The notes: generated by a model from the letters alone, not told the origin. Positions 8,534-18,160 are shown, counted from the stretch's first letter. The stretch: DNA of 64,000 nt from Halogranum gelatinilyticum (GCF_900103715.1 NZ_FNHL01000003.1:62001-126000), one strand, 5' to 3'. Numbers and translations are program-made.

Positions 8534-9346
8534 TCAGAGCCGCGACCGTGCAGCCTCGACGAGTGCCGAGACGCGCGTCTCGTCGACGGGATTCGTCGTC
8601 CGCCCGTCACGCTTGAGTGCTGTGCCGACGATCGCGCCGTCGGCGACGTCGAGTAACTCGGCGACCGTCTCCTCGGTCACGCCGCTGCCAACGAAGACGG
8701 GCGCGGCCACGTCGAGGCTCGCACTCCGCTCGGCGACGGCGGCGAGTCGGTCGACGTCGACCGCGTGGCCCGTTCCCGTCCCGGAGACGATGACGCCGTC
8801 CGCGAGCCCGCGCTCGACCGTCTCGGCGACGACCTCGGGGTCGAACGCCTGTCCACCGAGCGGCGTGGAGTGTTTGACGTCGACGTCGGCGAGGAGTTTC
8901 ACGTCGGTATCGAGCCGTTCGCGCAGACGTATCGTCTCATGTGCCCGACCCTCGACGACACCCTGGTCCGTCACTCGCGCGCCGGTGTGGACGTTGACTC
9001 GGACGAAGTCCGCGCCGGTCGCGGCGGCGACCGAGAGGGCCGCCTCGGCGTCGTTGCGGAGGACGTTGACGCCGACCGGGAGGTCGACGGCGTCGACGAC
9101 GGCCGAGACCGCGGTCGTCATCTCTGCCACGACGTGCTTCGGAACGTCGTCGGGGTAGAACGGCGCGTCGCCGAAATTCTCGACCATCACGCCGTCGACG
9201 CCGCCGGCTTCGAGGGCTTCGGCGTCGGCGACGGCGCGCTCGTGGACGGTCCGCCTGTCGTTGGCGTAGCCGGGCGCGCCGGGCAGCGCTTCGAGGTGGA
9301 CCATGCCGACGAGGGGCGTCTCGACGTCGAACACGTCGGTGTTCAT
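8534..9346 (-). CDS. BtpA/SgcQ family TIM-barrel protein
   Basis: 270 residues from the ATG ending at 9346 (MNTDVFDVETPL). A CTCTTTGCC element 29 bases upstream fits a leaderless transcript and argues against the longer start at 9373. BtpA signatures: VGMVHLEALPGAP, GVDGVMVENFGDAPFY, GVNVLRNDAEAAL, FVRVNVHTGARVTDQG, and the phosphate-binding end VFVGSGVTEE. BtpA was named for photosystem I accumulation in a cyanobacterium; homologues also occur in sugar and nucleoside gene clusters. The archaeal substrate is unknown. Confidence 0.87.
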   Translation of the reverse strand: MNTDVFDVETPLVGMVHLEALPGAPGYANDRRTVHERAVADAEALEAGGVDGVMVENFGDAPFYPDDVPKHVVAEMTTAVSAVVDAVDLPVGVNVLRNDAEAALSVAAATGADFVRVNVHTGARVTDQGVVEGRAHETIRLRERLDTDVKLLADVDVKHSTPLGGQAFDPEVVAETVERGLADGVIVSGTGTGHAVDVDRLAAVAERSASLDVAAPVFVGSGVTEETVAELLDVADGAIVGTALKRDGRTTNPVDETRVSALVEAARSRL

Positions 9347-9388
9347 GACGGTCGATTCGGCGGGGTGCGGCAAAGAGTGCGTGGGTCC

Positions 9389-9784
9389 TCAGCGGCTCGC
9401 CTTCAACTCGACGCGGTAGCCGAAGGGGTCACGGACGTAGACCGCGGGTGCGACGCCCGTCGCCCCGAGCGGTTCGAGTTCCTGTTCGACCTCGACGCCG
9501 CCCGCGTCCAGTCGGTCCTTCACGTCCGCGATATCCTCGGCCAGCCGGAGGGCGACGTGGTCGTAGTTCTCCCGTCGGTGGGGTACCTCGAACTCCGCGG
9601 TCGGCCAGAGATGGATGACAGAGTCGTCCGAGAGCCGGACGCTGAAGAAGGGTTTCTCCTCTGGGTACTTGTCGAAGCCCTCGACGGTGAAGCCGAGAAC
9701 GTCGACGTAGAACTCCGTCGCGCGCTCGACGCCGCCCTCTTTCGGGATACGCAGGTTCACGTGGTCGATTGCTTCGACATCCAT
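9389..9784 (-). CDS. Glyoxalase/VOC-family protein
   Basis: 131 residues from the ATG ending at 9784. It has the two beta-alpha-beta-beta-beta modules of the vicinal-oxygen-chelate fold. Metal-ligand candidates are His in IDHVNLRI (residue 7), Glu/His in the central strand (SVIHLWP), His in YDHVALRL, and Glu in FGYRVELKASR. The length equals a single-domain lyase or dioxygenase-like VOC protein. Substrate unknown; methylglyoxal detoxification or an aromatic-ring role are both possible. An 83-base gap separates it from the GNAT gene upstream on the same strand. Confidence 0.85.
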   Translation of the reverse strand: MDVEAIDHVNLRIPKEGGVERATEFYVDVLGFTVEGFDKYPEEKPFFSVRLSDDSVIHLWPTAEFEVPHRRENYDHVALRLAEDIADVKDRLDAGGVEVEQELEPLGATGVAPAVYVRDPFGYRVELKASR

Positions 9785-9867
9785 ACACGGGGGTAGCTTG
9801 CAGAGACCAAGAACGCGGTGGCCTCGGCGATTTGGTCCGTCTACGCGACCGGTGGCTCTCTCCAGAG

Positions 9868-10311
9868 CTACAGCGACTTGACCATCTTCACGTGCGGGAT
9901 GTCGGCTTCGAGGAACTCCTCGCCGACCTGCTCGTAGCCGAGTTTCTGGTAGAACTCGCGGGCACTGGTCTGGGCGTGGAGGAAGAAGCGGTCGAAGCCC
10001 GCCGCCTCGGCCTCGCCTTCGACGACCTCCATCAGCCGTCGGCCCCAGTCCTCGCCGCGAGCAGATTCGAGGACGGCGACGCGCTCGACCTTGCAGACGC
10101 GGTCGCCGTCGAGGTCGTAGTCGCGGAAGCGCGCCGCGCCGACCGGCTGCCCCTCGTCGTAGGCGACGACGTGCGTCGCCTCGTCCTCGTACTCGTCCCA
10201 CTCCAGGGATTCGGGGACGCCCTGCTCTTCGACGAACACCGCCCGCCGCACCTCGAACGCGTCGTCTCGGGTCTCCTCGTTGTCGACGACGACGACGCCG
10301 TCTCGTGTCAT
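9868..10311 (-). CDS. GNAT family N-acetyltransferase
   Basis: 147 residues from the ATG ending at 10311. GNAT features: an N-terminal RRAVFVEEQGVPESLEWDEYE segment typical of the ElaA/YitI-like subgroup, VGAARFRDYD, the acetyl-CoA loop ERVAVLESARGEDWGRRLM (R/Q-x-x-G-x-G/A variant), and ending FYQKLGYEQVGEEFLEADIPH. It transfers an acetyl group from acetyl-CoA to an unknown amine. It diverges from the HypE-like gene at 10402. Confidence 0.87.
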   Translation of the reverse strand: MTRDGVVVVDNEETRDDAFEVRRAVFVEEQGVPESLEWDEYEDEATHVVAYDEGQPVGAARFRDYDLDGDRVCKVERVAVLESARGEDWGRRLMEVVEGEAEAAGFDRFFLHAQTSAREFYQKLGYEQVGEEFLEADIPHVKMVKSL

Positions 10312-10401
10312 GCGTCGGCGTTGGCGACGCGGGACTTTCGCGTTTTGGGTTCCCGCCTCCACCTTCGGCAGGTCTATTCCGCTGGCCACTGGAGCGAGGA
10401 T

Positions 10402-11418
10402 ATGACCGACCTCGGCAAAGTCGACCGTGCGTTCTTCGACGAACACATCTATCCCAATCTGGGTGCCGAGCGCGACGACGTCGCCATCGGCCCGAAGCAC
10501 GGCGTCGACTTCGGGATGCTCGACCTCGACGGCACCGCGCTCGTCATGGCAACCGACCCCCTCTCGGTGCTCCCGCAGCTCGGCTTCGACCGTGCGGGCC
10601 GCTTCGCCCTCCACATCGTCCTCTCGGACGTCGCCGTCTCCGGTCTCCTGCCGACCCATCTCGCCGTCTCCTTCACCCTCCCGCCGGAGATGACCGACGC
10701 CCAGTTCGCCGAACTCTGGGGCGCGATTCACGAGGAGTGCGAGGAGTTGGGGATCAGCATCGTCACGGGCCACACCGCCCGCTACGGCGGCGTCGACTAC
10801 TCGTGGGTCGGCGGCGCGACGGCGATGGCCGTCGGCGACCCGGACGACGTGGTCCGCCCCGACGGCGCACGCCCCGGCGACAAAGTGCTCGTGACGAAGG
10901 GTCCGGCCGTCGAGGCGACGGGGCTGATGACGACACTCTTTCCCGACCAGTTCGACCTCCCGGCCGACGTGCTCGCGGACGCGCAGTCGCTTCTCGACGA
11001 GACGCGGACCGTCCGCGACGCGACGACCGCTGCGGCGGCAGGTCCCGTCACGGCGATGCACGACGCCACCGAGGGCGGCCTCTTCGGCGCGCTCGACGAG
11101 GTGGCAGAGGGGGCGGGCGTCTGCCTCGACGTCGACACCGACGCCGTGCCGATGCAGTCCGGCGTCCGCGAGGTCTGCGACTTCCTCGACATCGACCCCT
11201 GGTGCTCGACGAGTTCGGGGACGCTCGTGATGACCGTCGGTGCCGACGGCGTCGACGACGTGCTCGCGGAGTTGGACGCCAGAGGAACGCCCGTCGCCGT
11301 CGTCGGCGAGGTCACCGAGGGCGAGGGTGTCTACGTCGACGGCGACCTGTTGGAACACCCCGGCGTCGACCCGTCGTGGGCGGCCTACGAGCGGTTGGCG
11401 GCGCGGGCGGAGGAGTGA
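10402..11418 (+). CDS. AIR synthase-related protein (HypE/ThiL-like)
   Basis: 338 residues from the ATG at 10402, preceded by a GGAGCGAGG ribosome-binding site. It has the PurM/HypE fold: LVMATDPLSVLPQLGFDRAG (metal/ATP-binding Asp), LSDVAVSGLLPTHL, GHTARYGG, MHDATEGGLFGALDEVAEGAG and SSGTLVMTV. HypE proper ends in a cysteine that is carbamoylated (PRIC); this protein ends in ARAEE with no such cysteine. No other hyp or hydrogenase gene is in the window. It therefore belongs to the hydrogenase-independent AIR-synthase-like group of unknown substrate. It ends one base from the converging esterase gene. Confidence 0.85.
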   Translation: MTDLGKVDRAFFDEHIYPNLGAERDDVAIGPKHGVDFGMLDLDGTALVMATDPLSVLPQLGFDRAGRFALHIVLSDVAVSGLLPTHLAVSFTLPPEMTDAQFAELWGAIHEECEELGISIVTGHTARYGGVDYSWVGGATAMAVGDPDDVVRPDGARPGDKVLVTKGPAVEATGLMTTLFPDQFDLPADVLADAQSLLDETRTVRDATTAAAAGPVTAMHDATEGGLFGALDEVAEGAGVCLDVDTDAVPMQSGVREVCDFLDIDPWCSTSSGTLVMTVGADGVDDVLAELDARGTPVAVVGEVTEGEGVYVDGDLLEHPGVDPSWAAYERLAARAEE

Positions 11419-11419
11419 G

Positions 11420-12373
11420 TCACTCCGACAGCGACGACCGGACGCGTTCGGCCGCGGCGTCGAACGCCTCGTCGGCGACGGCGACGCTGTCGGCCAGACT
11501 CAGAAAGCCGTGGGCCATCGTCGGATAGTGCTGGTGGACGGCGTCGACACCGGCGTCGGCGAGGCGGTCAGCGTAGGCCGCTCCGTCGTCACGCAGCGGG
11601 TCGAACCCGCCGGTGACGACGGTCGCGGGCGGGAGGGTCGCGAGGGCGTCCTCGCCAGCGCGGAGGACTGAAGCGTAGGGGTTCGCGCCGTCGACCGGGC
11701 TACGGAGATACTGCTCCCAGAACCACACCATGTCGGCGCGAGTGAGCAGTGGCCCGTCGGCGTTCTCGGCGTAGGAGTCGGTGTCGAAGGCGTGGTCCGT
11801 GATGGGGTAGAGGAGCAGCTGGTGGCTCAGGTCGGGACCGTCGAACTCGCTGGCGCGGAGCGCGACTGCGGCCGCGAGATTTCCCCCGGCGGAGCTGCCC
11901 GCGACGCCGAGCCGCGCCGGGTCGCCGCCGAAGGTCTCGGCGGTGTCGGCGGCCCACTCCAGTGCGGCGTAGACGTCGTCGAGCGGAGTGGGAAAGGGAT
12001 GCTCGGGCGCGAGTCGGTAGTCGACGGAGACGACGACGCAGCCGACGCGCCGGGCGAGGTTGCGACAGAGGTCGTCCGCGGAGTCGAGCGTCCCGAGCGT
12101 CCAGCCGCCGCCGTGGGCGAAGACCAGCGTCGGCAGCGGCGTTTCACGGCCGTCGACACCGGGACGGTAGACCCGGACCGGAACCTCGCCGTGCGGTCCC
12201 GCGAAGGCCAGGTCGCGGACGAAGTCGATCTCCTGTCGGCTGTCGCTCGTGAACAGTTCGTCCTCGACGCGTCGGCCGCAGTCGACGCTCATCGCGTGCC
12301 ACTCGGGGACGCCCTCGGCTTCGATCTGCTCGATGACCGCTCGCAACTGCGGGTCGAGTTCCTCGTCGCTCAT
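11420..12373 (-). CDS. Alpha/beta hydrolase, hormone-sensitive-lipase (Aes) type
   Basis: 317 residues from the ATG ending at 12373. The oxyanion-hole motif HGGGW lies near residue 91, the nucleophile elbow GSSAGGN near residue 161, the acid in GFDPLRDDG, and the catalytic His in MAHGFLSL. This is the HSL/bacterial esterase family (Aes/LipN), with an N-terminal cap of about 50 residues. It would hydrolyse short- to medium-chain esters in the cytoplasm. It converges on the HypE-like gene with one base between stop codons, so the two transcripts must overlap. Confidence 0.9.
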   Translation of the reverse strand: MSDEELDPQLRAVIEQIEAEGVPEWHAMSVDCGRRVEDELFTSDSRQEIDFVRDLAFAGPHGEVPVRVYRPGVDGRETPLPTLVFAHGGGWTLGTLDSADDLCRNLARRVGCVVVSVDYRLAPEHPFPTPLDDVYAALEWAADTAETFGGDPARLGVAGSSAGGNLAAAVALRASEFDGPDLSHQLLLYPITDHAFDTDSYAENADGPLLTRADMVWFWEQYLRSPVDGANPYASVLRAGEDALATLPPATVVTGGFDPLRDDGAAYADRLADAGVDAVHQHYPTMAHGFLSLADSVAVADEAFDAAAERVRSSLSE

Positions 12374-12543
12374 TGGGGGCGGTTCGGGCAGTGCGGTGTT
12401 AAGGACACGTATCGCGGCCAGCCGGTTTCTGCCAGCTGTCACCACGGCGTGATTCAGTTCGGAGCGAGTAGAGAACACGCCACATACCGGCAAACCGCCC
12501 CAACACCACGCAGTTCAAACGTCCCAGTCGTCACAAGCTAGTC

Positions 12544-13854
12544 GTGGGTATCCTGCAGACGCTCTTCGGCGACGACGCGGCGGTCCTCTACGAGCGCGAC
12601 TTCCAACTCCTGCTCCTCGCGAGCCTCAGTTCGCCGCTCGGTGCGTCCGTCGTCTCGCCGATTCTCGAAGGTCTGACCGGGCCGCTCGGCGTGTCCAGTG
12701 CCCGAGCCGGTCTCTTGATGGCCGTCTTCACCGCGCCCGCCATCGTCCTCATCCCGCTGGTCGGCGTGCTCTCTGACCGCGTAGGACGCAAACCCGTCCT
12801 GACCGGCGGGCTGCTCCTGTTCGGTCTCGCCGGGCTGGCCGTCACCCTGACAACCGACTTCCGGTCGGTCCTCGGGCTGCGGTTCCTCCAGGGCGTCGGC
12901 TACACCGGTATCGCGCCGGTGCTCATCACGAGCGTCGGCGACATCTTCGCCGACGACGCCGACGCCGAAGCCTCCGCACAGGGCCTCCGGTTCACCGCCG
13001 TCGGCGTCTCCTTGACCGTCTTTCCCGTCCTCTCGGGCGCGCTCGTCGTCCTCGCGTGGCAGTATCCGTTCTACCTCTACGGGCTGGCCGTGCCGACGGC
13101 ACTCGTCGTCTGGGCACTGTTCGAGGAGCCGACGGCCGCCGACGCGGTCGGGCCGAACGGGGCCGACGCCGGGCACGCCGACGATGCGGACAAACCGGTG
13201 CGCGACGGCTCCACCCGCGCGCTCCTCTCGCTCACGACCCATCCGCGGGTCGCGGCGACCCTCGTCGGCCGCGCCGTGCCCTCGTTTCTCTGGTTCGTCT
13301 TCCTGACGTACAACTCGGTCGTCGTCGTGCGGTTCCTGGGCGGCTCTGCGGGCGTCGCCGGTCTCCTCGTCGCCGCCGCGAGCGTCGCCTCCTCCGTGAG
13401 TTCGACGCAGTCCGGCCGCATCACGGCGGCATTCGACACCCGCGTCGTCCCGATGTTCGCCTCGACGACCGCCATCGGCGCGGGCGTGCTGGCTCTCGTG
13501 TTCGCCCCCTCGACACTCGTCGCGGGCGTCGGGGTCGTCTTCGCGGGCGCAGGGTTCGGACTCGGGCTGACGCTCTACCGCAGCGCGCTGACCGGCAGCG
13601 CGCCCGTCGAACTCCGGGGCGGGCTGGTCAGCCTCGGCGAGTCCGCGGGCCGCCTCGGCAGCACCGTCGCACCGGTCCTGACGGGTGCAGTGGTCGCGGT
13701 CGCCGCGCCCACGCTCGGGCCGGTCGACTCGGTCCGGTGGGGCGTCGTCGGCGTCGTCGCCGCCGCCGTCCTCGTCGGCGTCGTCAGCGTGGCCGTGGTC
13801 GACCGGTTCGACGCGCCGGCACGGTCGCGAGCGGGCACGTCGACGGCCGACTGA
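12544..13854 (+). CDS. Major facilitator superfamily transporter
   Basis: 436 residues, about 12 membrane segments. The MFS loop 2-3 signature is GVLSDRVGRKPVL (residues 75-87), and a charged central loop of about 35 residues (DADKPVRDGSTRAL region) divides the halves. The start is a GTG with no good upstream ATG. The most similar group is DHA1-type drug/metabolite efflux. Kynureninase follows 85 bases downstream on the same strand, so the two may be co-expressed, but the substrate cannot be read from the sequence. Confidence 0.87.
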   Translation: MGILQTLFGDDAAVLYERDFQLLLLASLSSPLGASVVSPILEGLTGPLGVSSARAGLLMAVFTAPAIVLIPLVGVLSDRVGRKPVLTGGLLLFGLAGLAVTLTTDFRSVLGLRFLQGVGYTGIAPVLITSVGDIFADDADAEASAQGLRFTAVGVSLTVFPVLSGALVVLAWQYPFYLYGLAVPTALVVWALFEEPTAADAVGPNGADAGHADDADKPVRDGSTRALLSLTTHPRVAATLVGRAVPSFLWFVFLTYNSVVVVRFLGGSAGVAGLLVAAASVASSVSSTQSGRITAAFDTRVVPMFASTTAIGAGVLALVFAPSTLVAGVGVVFAGAGFGLGLTLYRSALTGSAPVELRGGLVSLGESAGRLGSTVAPVLTGAVVAVAAPTLGPVDSVRWGVVGVVAAAVLVGVVSVAVVDRFDAPARSRAGTSTAD

Positions 13855-13939
13855 GTCGTCGCTCCGTCCTGGCGGCGTCACCCGCCAGGACCGGGACACG
13901 AGGCGTAACGACCAACACGGCTCCCGCCGAGTGAGAGCC

Positions 13940-15229
13940 ATGGACGCAGACGACTTCGACCCGAGTCGCGAGGCGGCCGTCGCCCGCGACGACGAGGACC
14001 CCCTCGCGACCTTCCGCGAGCGGTTCACCCTCCCCGACGAGTTCTACATGGACGGCAACTCGCTGGGGCCGATTTCCACCGACGCCGAGGCGACGCTCGA
14101 CCGCGTCGTCGACGAGTGGCGCGACCTTGGTATCAGAGGCTGGACCGACACCGACCCCGACTGGTTCAACTACGGCGAACATCTCGGCGCGAAACTCGCG
14201 CCGCTCGTCGGTGCCGAGGACGACGAGGTGGTCATCACCAACTCGACGACGACGAACATCCACACGCTCGTGGGAACGTTCCTCGACAAACTCGGAGAAG
14301 AGGGGAGACCCCAGACCGTCCTCGCCAACGACCTCGACTTCCCGACGGACCACTACGCCATCCGCGCCCAGTTGCGCCAGCGCGGCCTCGACCCCGACGA
14401 CCACCTGCTCACCGTCGAGAGTCGCGACGGCCGGACGGTCGCAACCGAGGACGTCGTGGACGCCATCGAAGAGCGCGAGGTGGGCATCGTGTTCATGCCC
14501 TCGGTACTCTACCGCAGTGGACAACTGTTCGACCTCGAACGCATCACCGAGGTCGCCCACGACAACGACGCCTACGCGGGCTTCGACCTCGCGCACTCGG
14601 TCGGCGTCGTCGACCACGACCTCTCGGCGGTCGGCGTCGACTTCGCCGTCTGGTGTACCTACAAATATCTCAACGCCGGTCCCGGCTCGGTCGGGGGGCT
14701 GTACGTCAACGAGCGACATTTCGGCTCGATGCCCGGGCTCGCGGGCTGGTGGGGCCACGACAAGGAGACGCAGTTCGACATGGAGCTGACCTACACGCCC
14801 GCCGACAGCGCGGGCGCGTGGCAGATCGGGACCGTCCATATGCTCTCGGCCGCGCCCCTGGAGGGCGCGCTCGACATCCACGAGGAGGCAGGTATCGACG
14901 CCATCCGCGAGAAATCCGTCGCGCTGACCGACTATCTCGTCGCGCTCGTCGACGAGCGACTCTCGGGCTGTACGGTCGGCACACCGCGTGACGCGGCAGC
15001 CCGCGGCGGCCACGTCGCCATCGAACATCCGGAAGCCTACCGACTCAGCGAGGCCCTGAAAGACCGCGGTGTCGTCGTCGACTACCGCCAGCCGAACGTC
15101 GTGCGGGTCTGTCCCGCCCCGCTCTACACGGGCTTCGCCGACGTGTGGGACGTCGTGGAGATTCTCCGCGAGATTCTCGACGAGGAGGTCTACGCCGACT
15201 ACGACCCGCGCGGGGCGGGCGTCACCTGA
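13940..15229 (+). CDS. kynU: Kynureninase
   Basis: 429-residue aspartate-aminotransferase-fold PLP enzyme that cleaves kynurenine to anthranilate and alanine. FYMDGNSLGP opens the domain; GEHLGAKLAPLVGA and NSTTTNIHTLVGTF line the cofactor pocket; DLAHSVG carries the PLP-ring Asp; the Schiff-base lysine is Lys242 in WCTYKYLNAGPG; AGWWGHD and the C-terminal RVCPAPLYTGF are kynureninase-specific. No tryptophan dioxygenase or kynurenine formamidase is in the window, so the pathway context is incomplete here. Anthranilate could feed tryptophan recycling. Confidence 0.92.
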   Translation: MDADDFDPSREAAVARDDEDPLATFRERFTLPDEFYMDGNSLGPISTDAEATLDRVVDEWRDLGIRGWTDTDPDWFNYGEHLGAKLAPLVGAEDDEVVITNSTTTNIHTLVGTFLDKLGEEGRPQTVLANDLDFPTDHYAIRAQLRQRGLDPDDHLLTVESRDGRTVATEDVVDAIEEREVGIVFMPSVLYRSGQLFDLERITEVAHDNDAYAGFDLAHSVGVVDHDLSAVGVDFAVWCTYKYLNAGPGSVGGLYVNERHFGSMPGLAGWWGHDKETQFDMELTYTPADSAGAWQIGTVHMLSAAPLEGALDIHEEAGIDAIREKSVALTDYLVALVDERLSGCTVGTPRDAAARGGHVAIEHPEAYRLSEALKDRGVVVDYRQPNVVRVCPAPLYTGFADVWDVVEILREILDEEVYADYDPRGAGVT

Positions 15230-15235
15230 ATCACC

Positions 15236-18049
15236 CTACTTCGTCCGAACCTCGAAGCGCGCCCCGCCGGAGTCCGCCTCCGTCGCCGTAATCTCCCAGC
15301 CGTGGGCGTGGACGACGCGCTCGACGATGGCGAGACCGAAGCCCGTGCCGTCGCGCTCGGTCGAGTAGCCGTACTCGAAGACCTGCTCTCGCGTCTCGGC
15401 GTCGATACCGGGACCGTCGTCCTCGACGTAGAAGCCGTCGGGGAGGCTGCCGACGCGAATCGAGACGTCCTCTCTCCCGTGCTCCAACGCGTTACGAAAC
15501 AGGTTCTCGAAGACGGTCCGACAGCGTTCGGCGTCGGCGGAGACGACCCCGAGGTTGTCGACGATGTCGAGCGTCGCCTTCGGCCCGGTGTCGACGGTCC
15601 GCCACGCCTGTCTGACCACGGTTTCGAGGGTCATCGTCGTCGGGTCGTTGACTGTCCGCCCCTGTTTCGCCAGCGAGAGGAAGTCGCCGATGAGTCCCTC
15701 CATCCGGTCGAGTGCCGCCTGTGCGGTGTCGATTCGGCTGTAGTCCTCCAACTCCTTGGCGAGTTCGAGGTTGCCCATCGCGACGTTGAGCGGGTTGCGC
15801 AGGTCGTGGGTGACGAGGCTCGTGAACTCCGCGAGCCGGTCGTTTTGTCTGCTGAGTTCCCGCTCGCGGTGTTTCTGCTCGGAGATGTCGTTGTAGATGA
15901 CGTAGCCGTCGCTGCTGAAGCCGTCGAGGTCGACCGGGATGATGGTCACGTGGAAGTCTCTGACGCCGTGTTTCGTCCGTCTTCGGACCTCGGTCTGAAT
16001 CGTCTTGCCGACGTAGAGCGTCTCTTCGAGGGTGATGGGGTCGTCCCCGTCGGGGATCACGTAGTCGTCGATGTTCTCGCCGACGATCTCTTCCGGCGCG
16101 TAGCCGAAGACGCGCTCGAACTCCGTGTTGATGTCGTCGACGACCGGTCCCTCCGATCCGGCGTGACACGCCGCGGCGGGTTCCGGCAGGTTCTCGAACA
16201 GCGCGGCGACCCGGTCGCGTTCGTCACGCAGTTTCGTCTCGTATTCGAGCCGGTGGAGTGCCTCGGTCACGTGCGAGAGGAGCAGTTCCGTCAACTCGAC
16301 GTCGCGGTCGTCGAAGTCGGCCGTCAACGCCGACGCAGCCTGGAAGACGCCGAACTCGCCGATGGGGACGGTGATTCCCGACTCGAAGCGCTCGTCCTCG
16401 TCGTCGACCGCGGCGGCGGGATCGTCGGCGAGGCGGTCGGTCACCCGCGGTTCGCCCGCCTGAATCACGTCCCCGGCGACGCTCCCGTCGTAGGGGATGG
16501 GCGCGGGTTCGTCGACGCCGTGGACGGCCTTCGGCACGATACAGCCCCCCTCGCGGAGTCCGACGTAACAGACGTCGAAATCGAGAATACGCTCTGCGGC
16601 CTCCGCGGTTCGCTGACAGACGGTGTCGACGCTGTCGCAGGCGGCGACGTCGCGCGCGAAGCCGTGGATGGCCTCCATCTTCGCCTTCGTCTCTCTGAGG
16701 TTCTGCTCGGTTTCGACGCGGTCCTCGATGTCACGGACGACGCCGACTGTTCCACGGAAGCCGTCGCCGAGGTCCGGCAGGAGTGTGATGTTGTCCTCAC
16801 AGCGAACCGTCCCGCCATCGGCGGTGTGAACGTCGATCTCGCGGCGCGTCCGCGTCCGGCTGGGGTCGTCGAGCAACGATTCGACGTCTCGCCGTAATGC
16901 GGCGACGTCGTCGTCGGCGAGGAGCGTCGAGCCGTGCTTGCCGAGGAGTTCGGTCTCGTCGTAGCCGGTGATGGTCTCGAACGCCTCGTTGACGTAGGTC
17001 AGATTCCCCTCGGCGTCGAGCGCGTAGACCGGGTCGGCGAGCACGTCGAGGATGGTCTCGTAGCGCGTGAGCGTCCGCTCGCGTTCCAAGAGCGTCTGGC
17101 GGGTTCGAGTCGCCGAGATGGCCTGTGCGACCGTCCACGACAGTTCGATGAGCACGTCGGCCTCTGTCTCACCGAACTCGTAGTCCGCGGCGGCGTAGAC
17201 GAAGAGGACGCCGAACACGCCGTCCTCGTGAAGAAGCGGGACCGCGAGCAGCTCCCAGTCGGTGGTCGTCACCGACACAGAGGGACTCGTTTCATTGGTC
17301 GCCGTTGTGTCACTGTCCGTCGTTGAGGTATCACCACCGGCTGCCACGGTGGCCGTCTGAACGCGCGTCTCGTTGTCGCTCACACAGTCCGCGACGAACG
17401 CCCAGTCGTCGTCGGTGAGGTCGAGTGTCGCTCCCCGCAGTGTGTCGCCCCGACCGGCACTCCCGTGGTGGGTGACGGTCACCGTCTCGGGGTCGTACTC
17501 GCCGAGCCACGCGCCCTCGTAGGCTGCCGCGTCGGTCAGCGACTGACAGACGCCGTCACAGATCTCCGTGACCGTCGACGCGCCGACGAGTTCGCGCTGG
17601 GTGGTCCGGATGACGTCGGTGATCTGCTGGAGTCGCTCGGCCTCGCGGACCGCCCACTGCCGGGAGACCGCGTTGCGGACGCGGTTTGCGAGCACCTCGT
17701 AGCGGTCGCTACCCGCACGTTTCTGGAGGTAGTCGGTGACACCGGCGGAGATGGCCTCGCTCGCGATCTCCTCGCTTCCCTTGCCGGTGAAGAGGATGAA
17801 GGGCATCCGCGGATCCGCCGCGCGGACCTGTTCGAGCAGGTCGAGACCGGTCCAGACGGGCATGTCGTAGTCGCTGACGATACAGTCGACGCGTTCGGAC
17901 TCAATTCGGTCTAGGACCGCCGTCGGATCGGTCTCCGTGCTGACGGTCGCCTCCGTGAGTAGCCGTGAGAGGTGCGTTGCGGTGAGTTCGGCCATCGCCT
18001 CGTCGTCGTCGACTACGAGCACACCGAACTCTTCCGAGTCGTCCGCCAT
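15236..18049 (-). CDS. Hybrid sensor histidine kinase: REC-GAF-PAS-GAF-PAS-HisKA-HATPase
   Basis: 937 residues from the ATG ending at 18049. A receiver domain comes first (phospho-acceptor Asp60 in SDYDMP, Lys110 in DYLQKR). Then come a GAF domain (about 150-345, with a Thr/Ser-rich insert), a PAS domain (about 360-480, VYALDAEGNLTYVNEAF), a second GAF (about 490-640) and a second PAS (about 650-760, FGYAPEEIVGENIDD). The HisKA H-box THDLRNPLNVA, N-box ENLFRNALEHG and G-box DDGPGID are all intact. No transmembrane segment is present, so it senses inside the cell. It shares its kinase core with the partial gene at 62790 and the degenerate one at 50876. No partner regulator gene is adjacent. 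Confidence 0.9.
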   Translation of the reverse strand: MADDSEEFGVLVVDDDEAMAELTATHLSRLLTEATVSTETDPTAVLDRIESERVDCIVSDYDMPVWTGLDLLEQVRAADPRMPFILFTGKGSEEIASEAISAGVTDYLQKRAGSDRYEVLANRVRNAVSRQWAVREAERLQQITDVIRTTQRELVGASTVTEICDGVCQSLTDAAAYEGAWLGEYDPETVTVTHHGSAGRGDTLRGATLDLTDDDWAFVADCVSDNETRVQTATVAAGGDTSTTDSDTTATNETSPSVSVTTTDWELLAVPLLHEDGVFGVLFVYAAADYEFGETEADVLIELSWTVAQAISATRTRQTLLERERTLTRYETILDVLADPVYALDAEGNLTYVNEAFETITGYDETELLGKHGSTLLADDDVAALRRDVESLLDDPSRTRTRREIDVHTADGGTVRCEDNITLLPDLGDGFRGTVGVVRDIEDRVETEQNLRETKAKMEAIHGFARDVAACDSVDTVCQRTAEAAERILDFDVCYVGLREGGCIVPKAVHGVDEPAPIPYDGSVAGDVIQAGEPRVTDRLADDPAAAVDDEDERFESGITVPIGEFGVFQAASALTADFDDRDVELTELLLSHVTEALHRLEYETKLRDERDRVAALFENLPEPAAACHAGSEGPVVDDINTEFERVFGYAPEEIVGENIDDYVIPDGDDPITLEETLYVGKTIQTEVRRRTKHGVRDFHVTIIPVDLDGFSSDGYVIYNDISEQKHRERELSRQNDRLAEFTSLVTHDLRNPLNVAMGNLELAKELEDYSRIDTAQAALDRMEGLIGDFLSLAKQGRTVNDPTTMTLETVVRQAWRTVDTGPKATLDIVDNLGVVSADAERCRTVFENLFRNALEHGREDVSIRVGSLPDGFYVEDDGPGIDAETREQVFEYGYSTERDGTGFGLAIVERVVHAHGWEITATEADSGGARFEVRTK

Positions 18050-18160
18050 TTGCCAGCAAAACAGCAGCAGGGTAAATGTGTGTTTCGTGTTGACAACCGA
18101 ATTCCAGTGTCGGCGGACGCTCGTCCGCCTCGGGAATATCAATAGAAATGAACGAACGGC

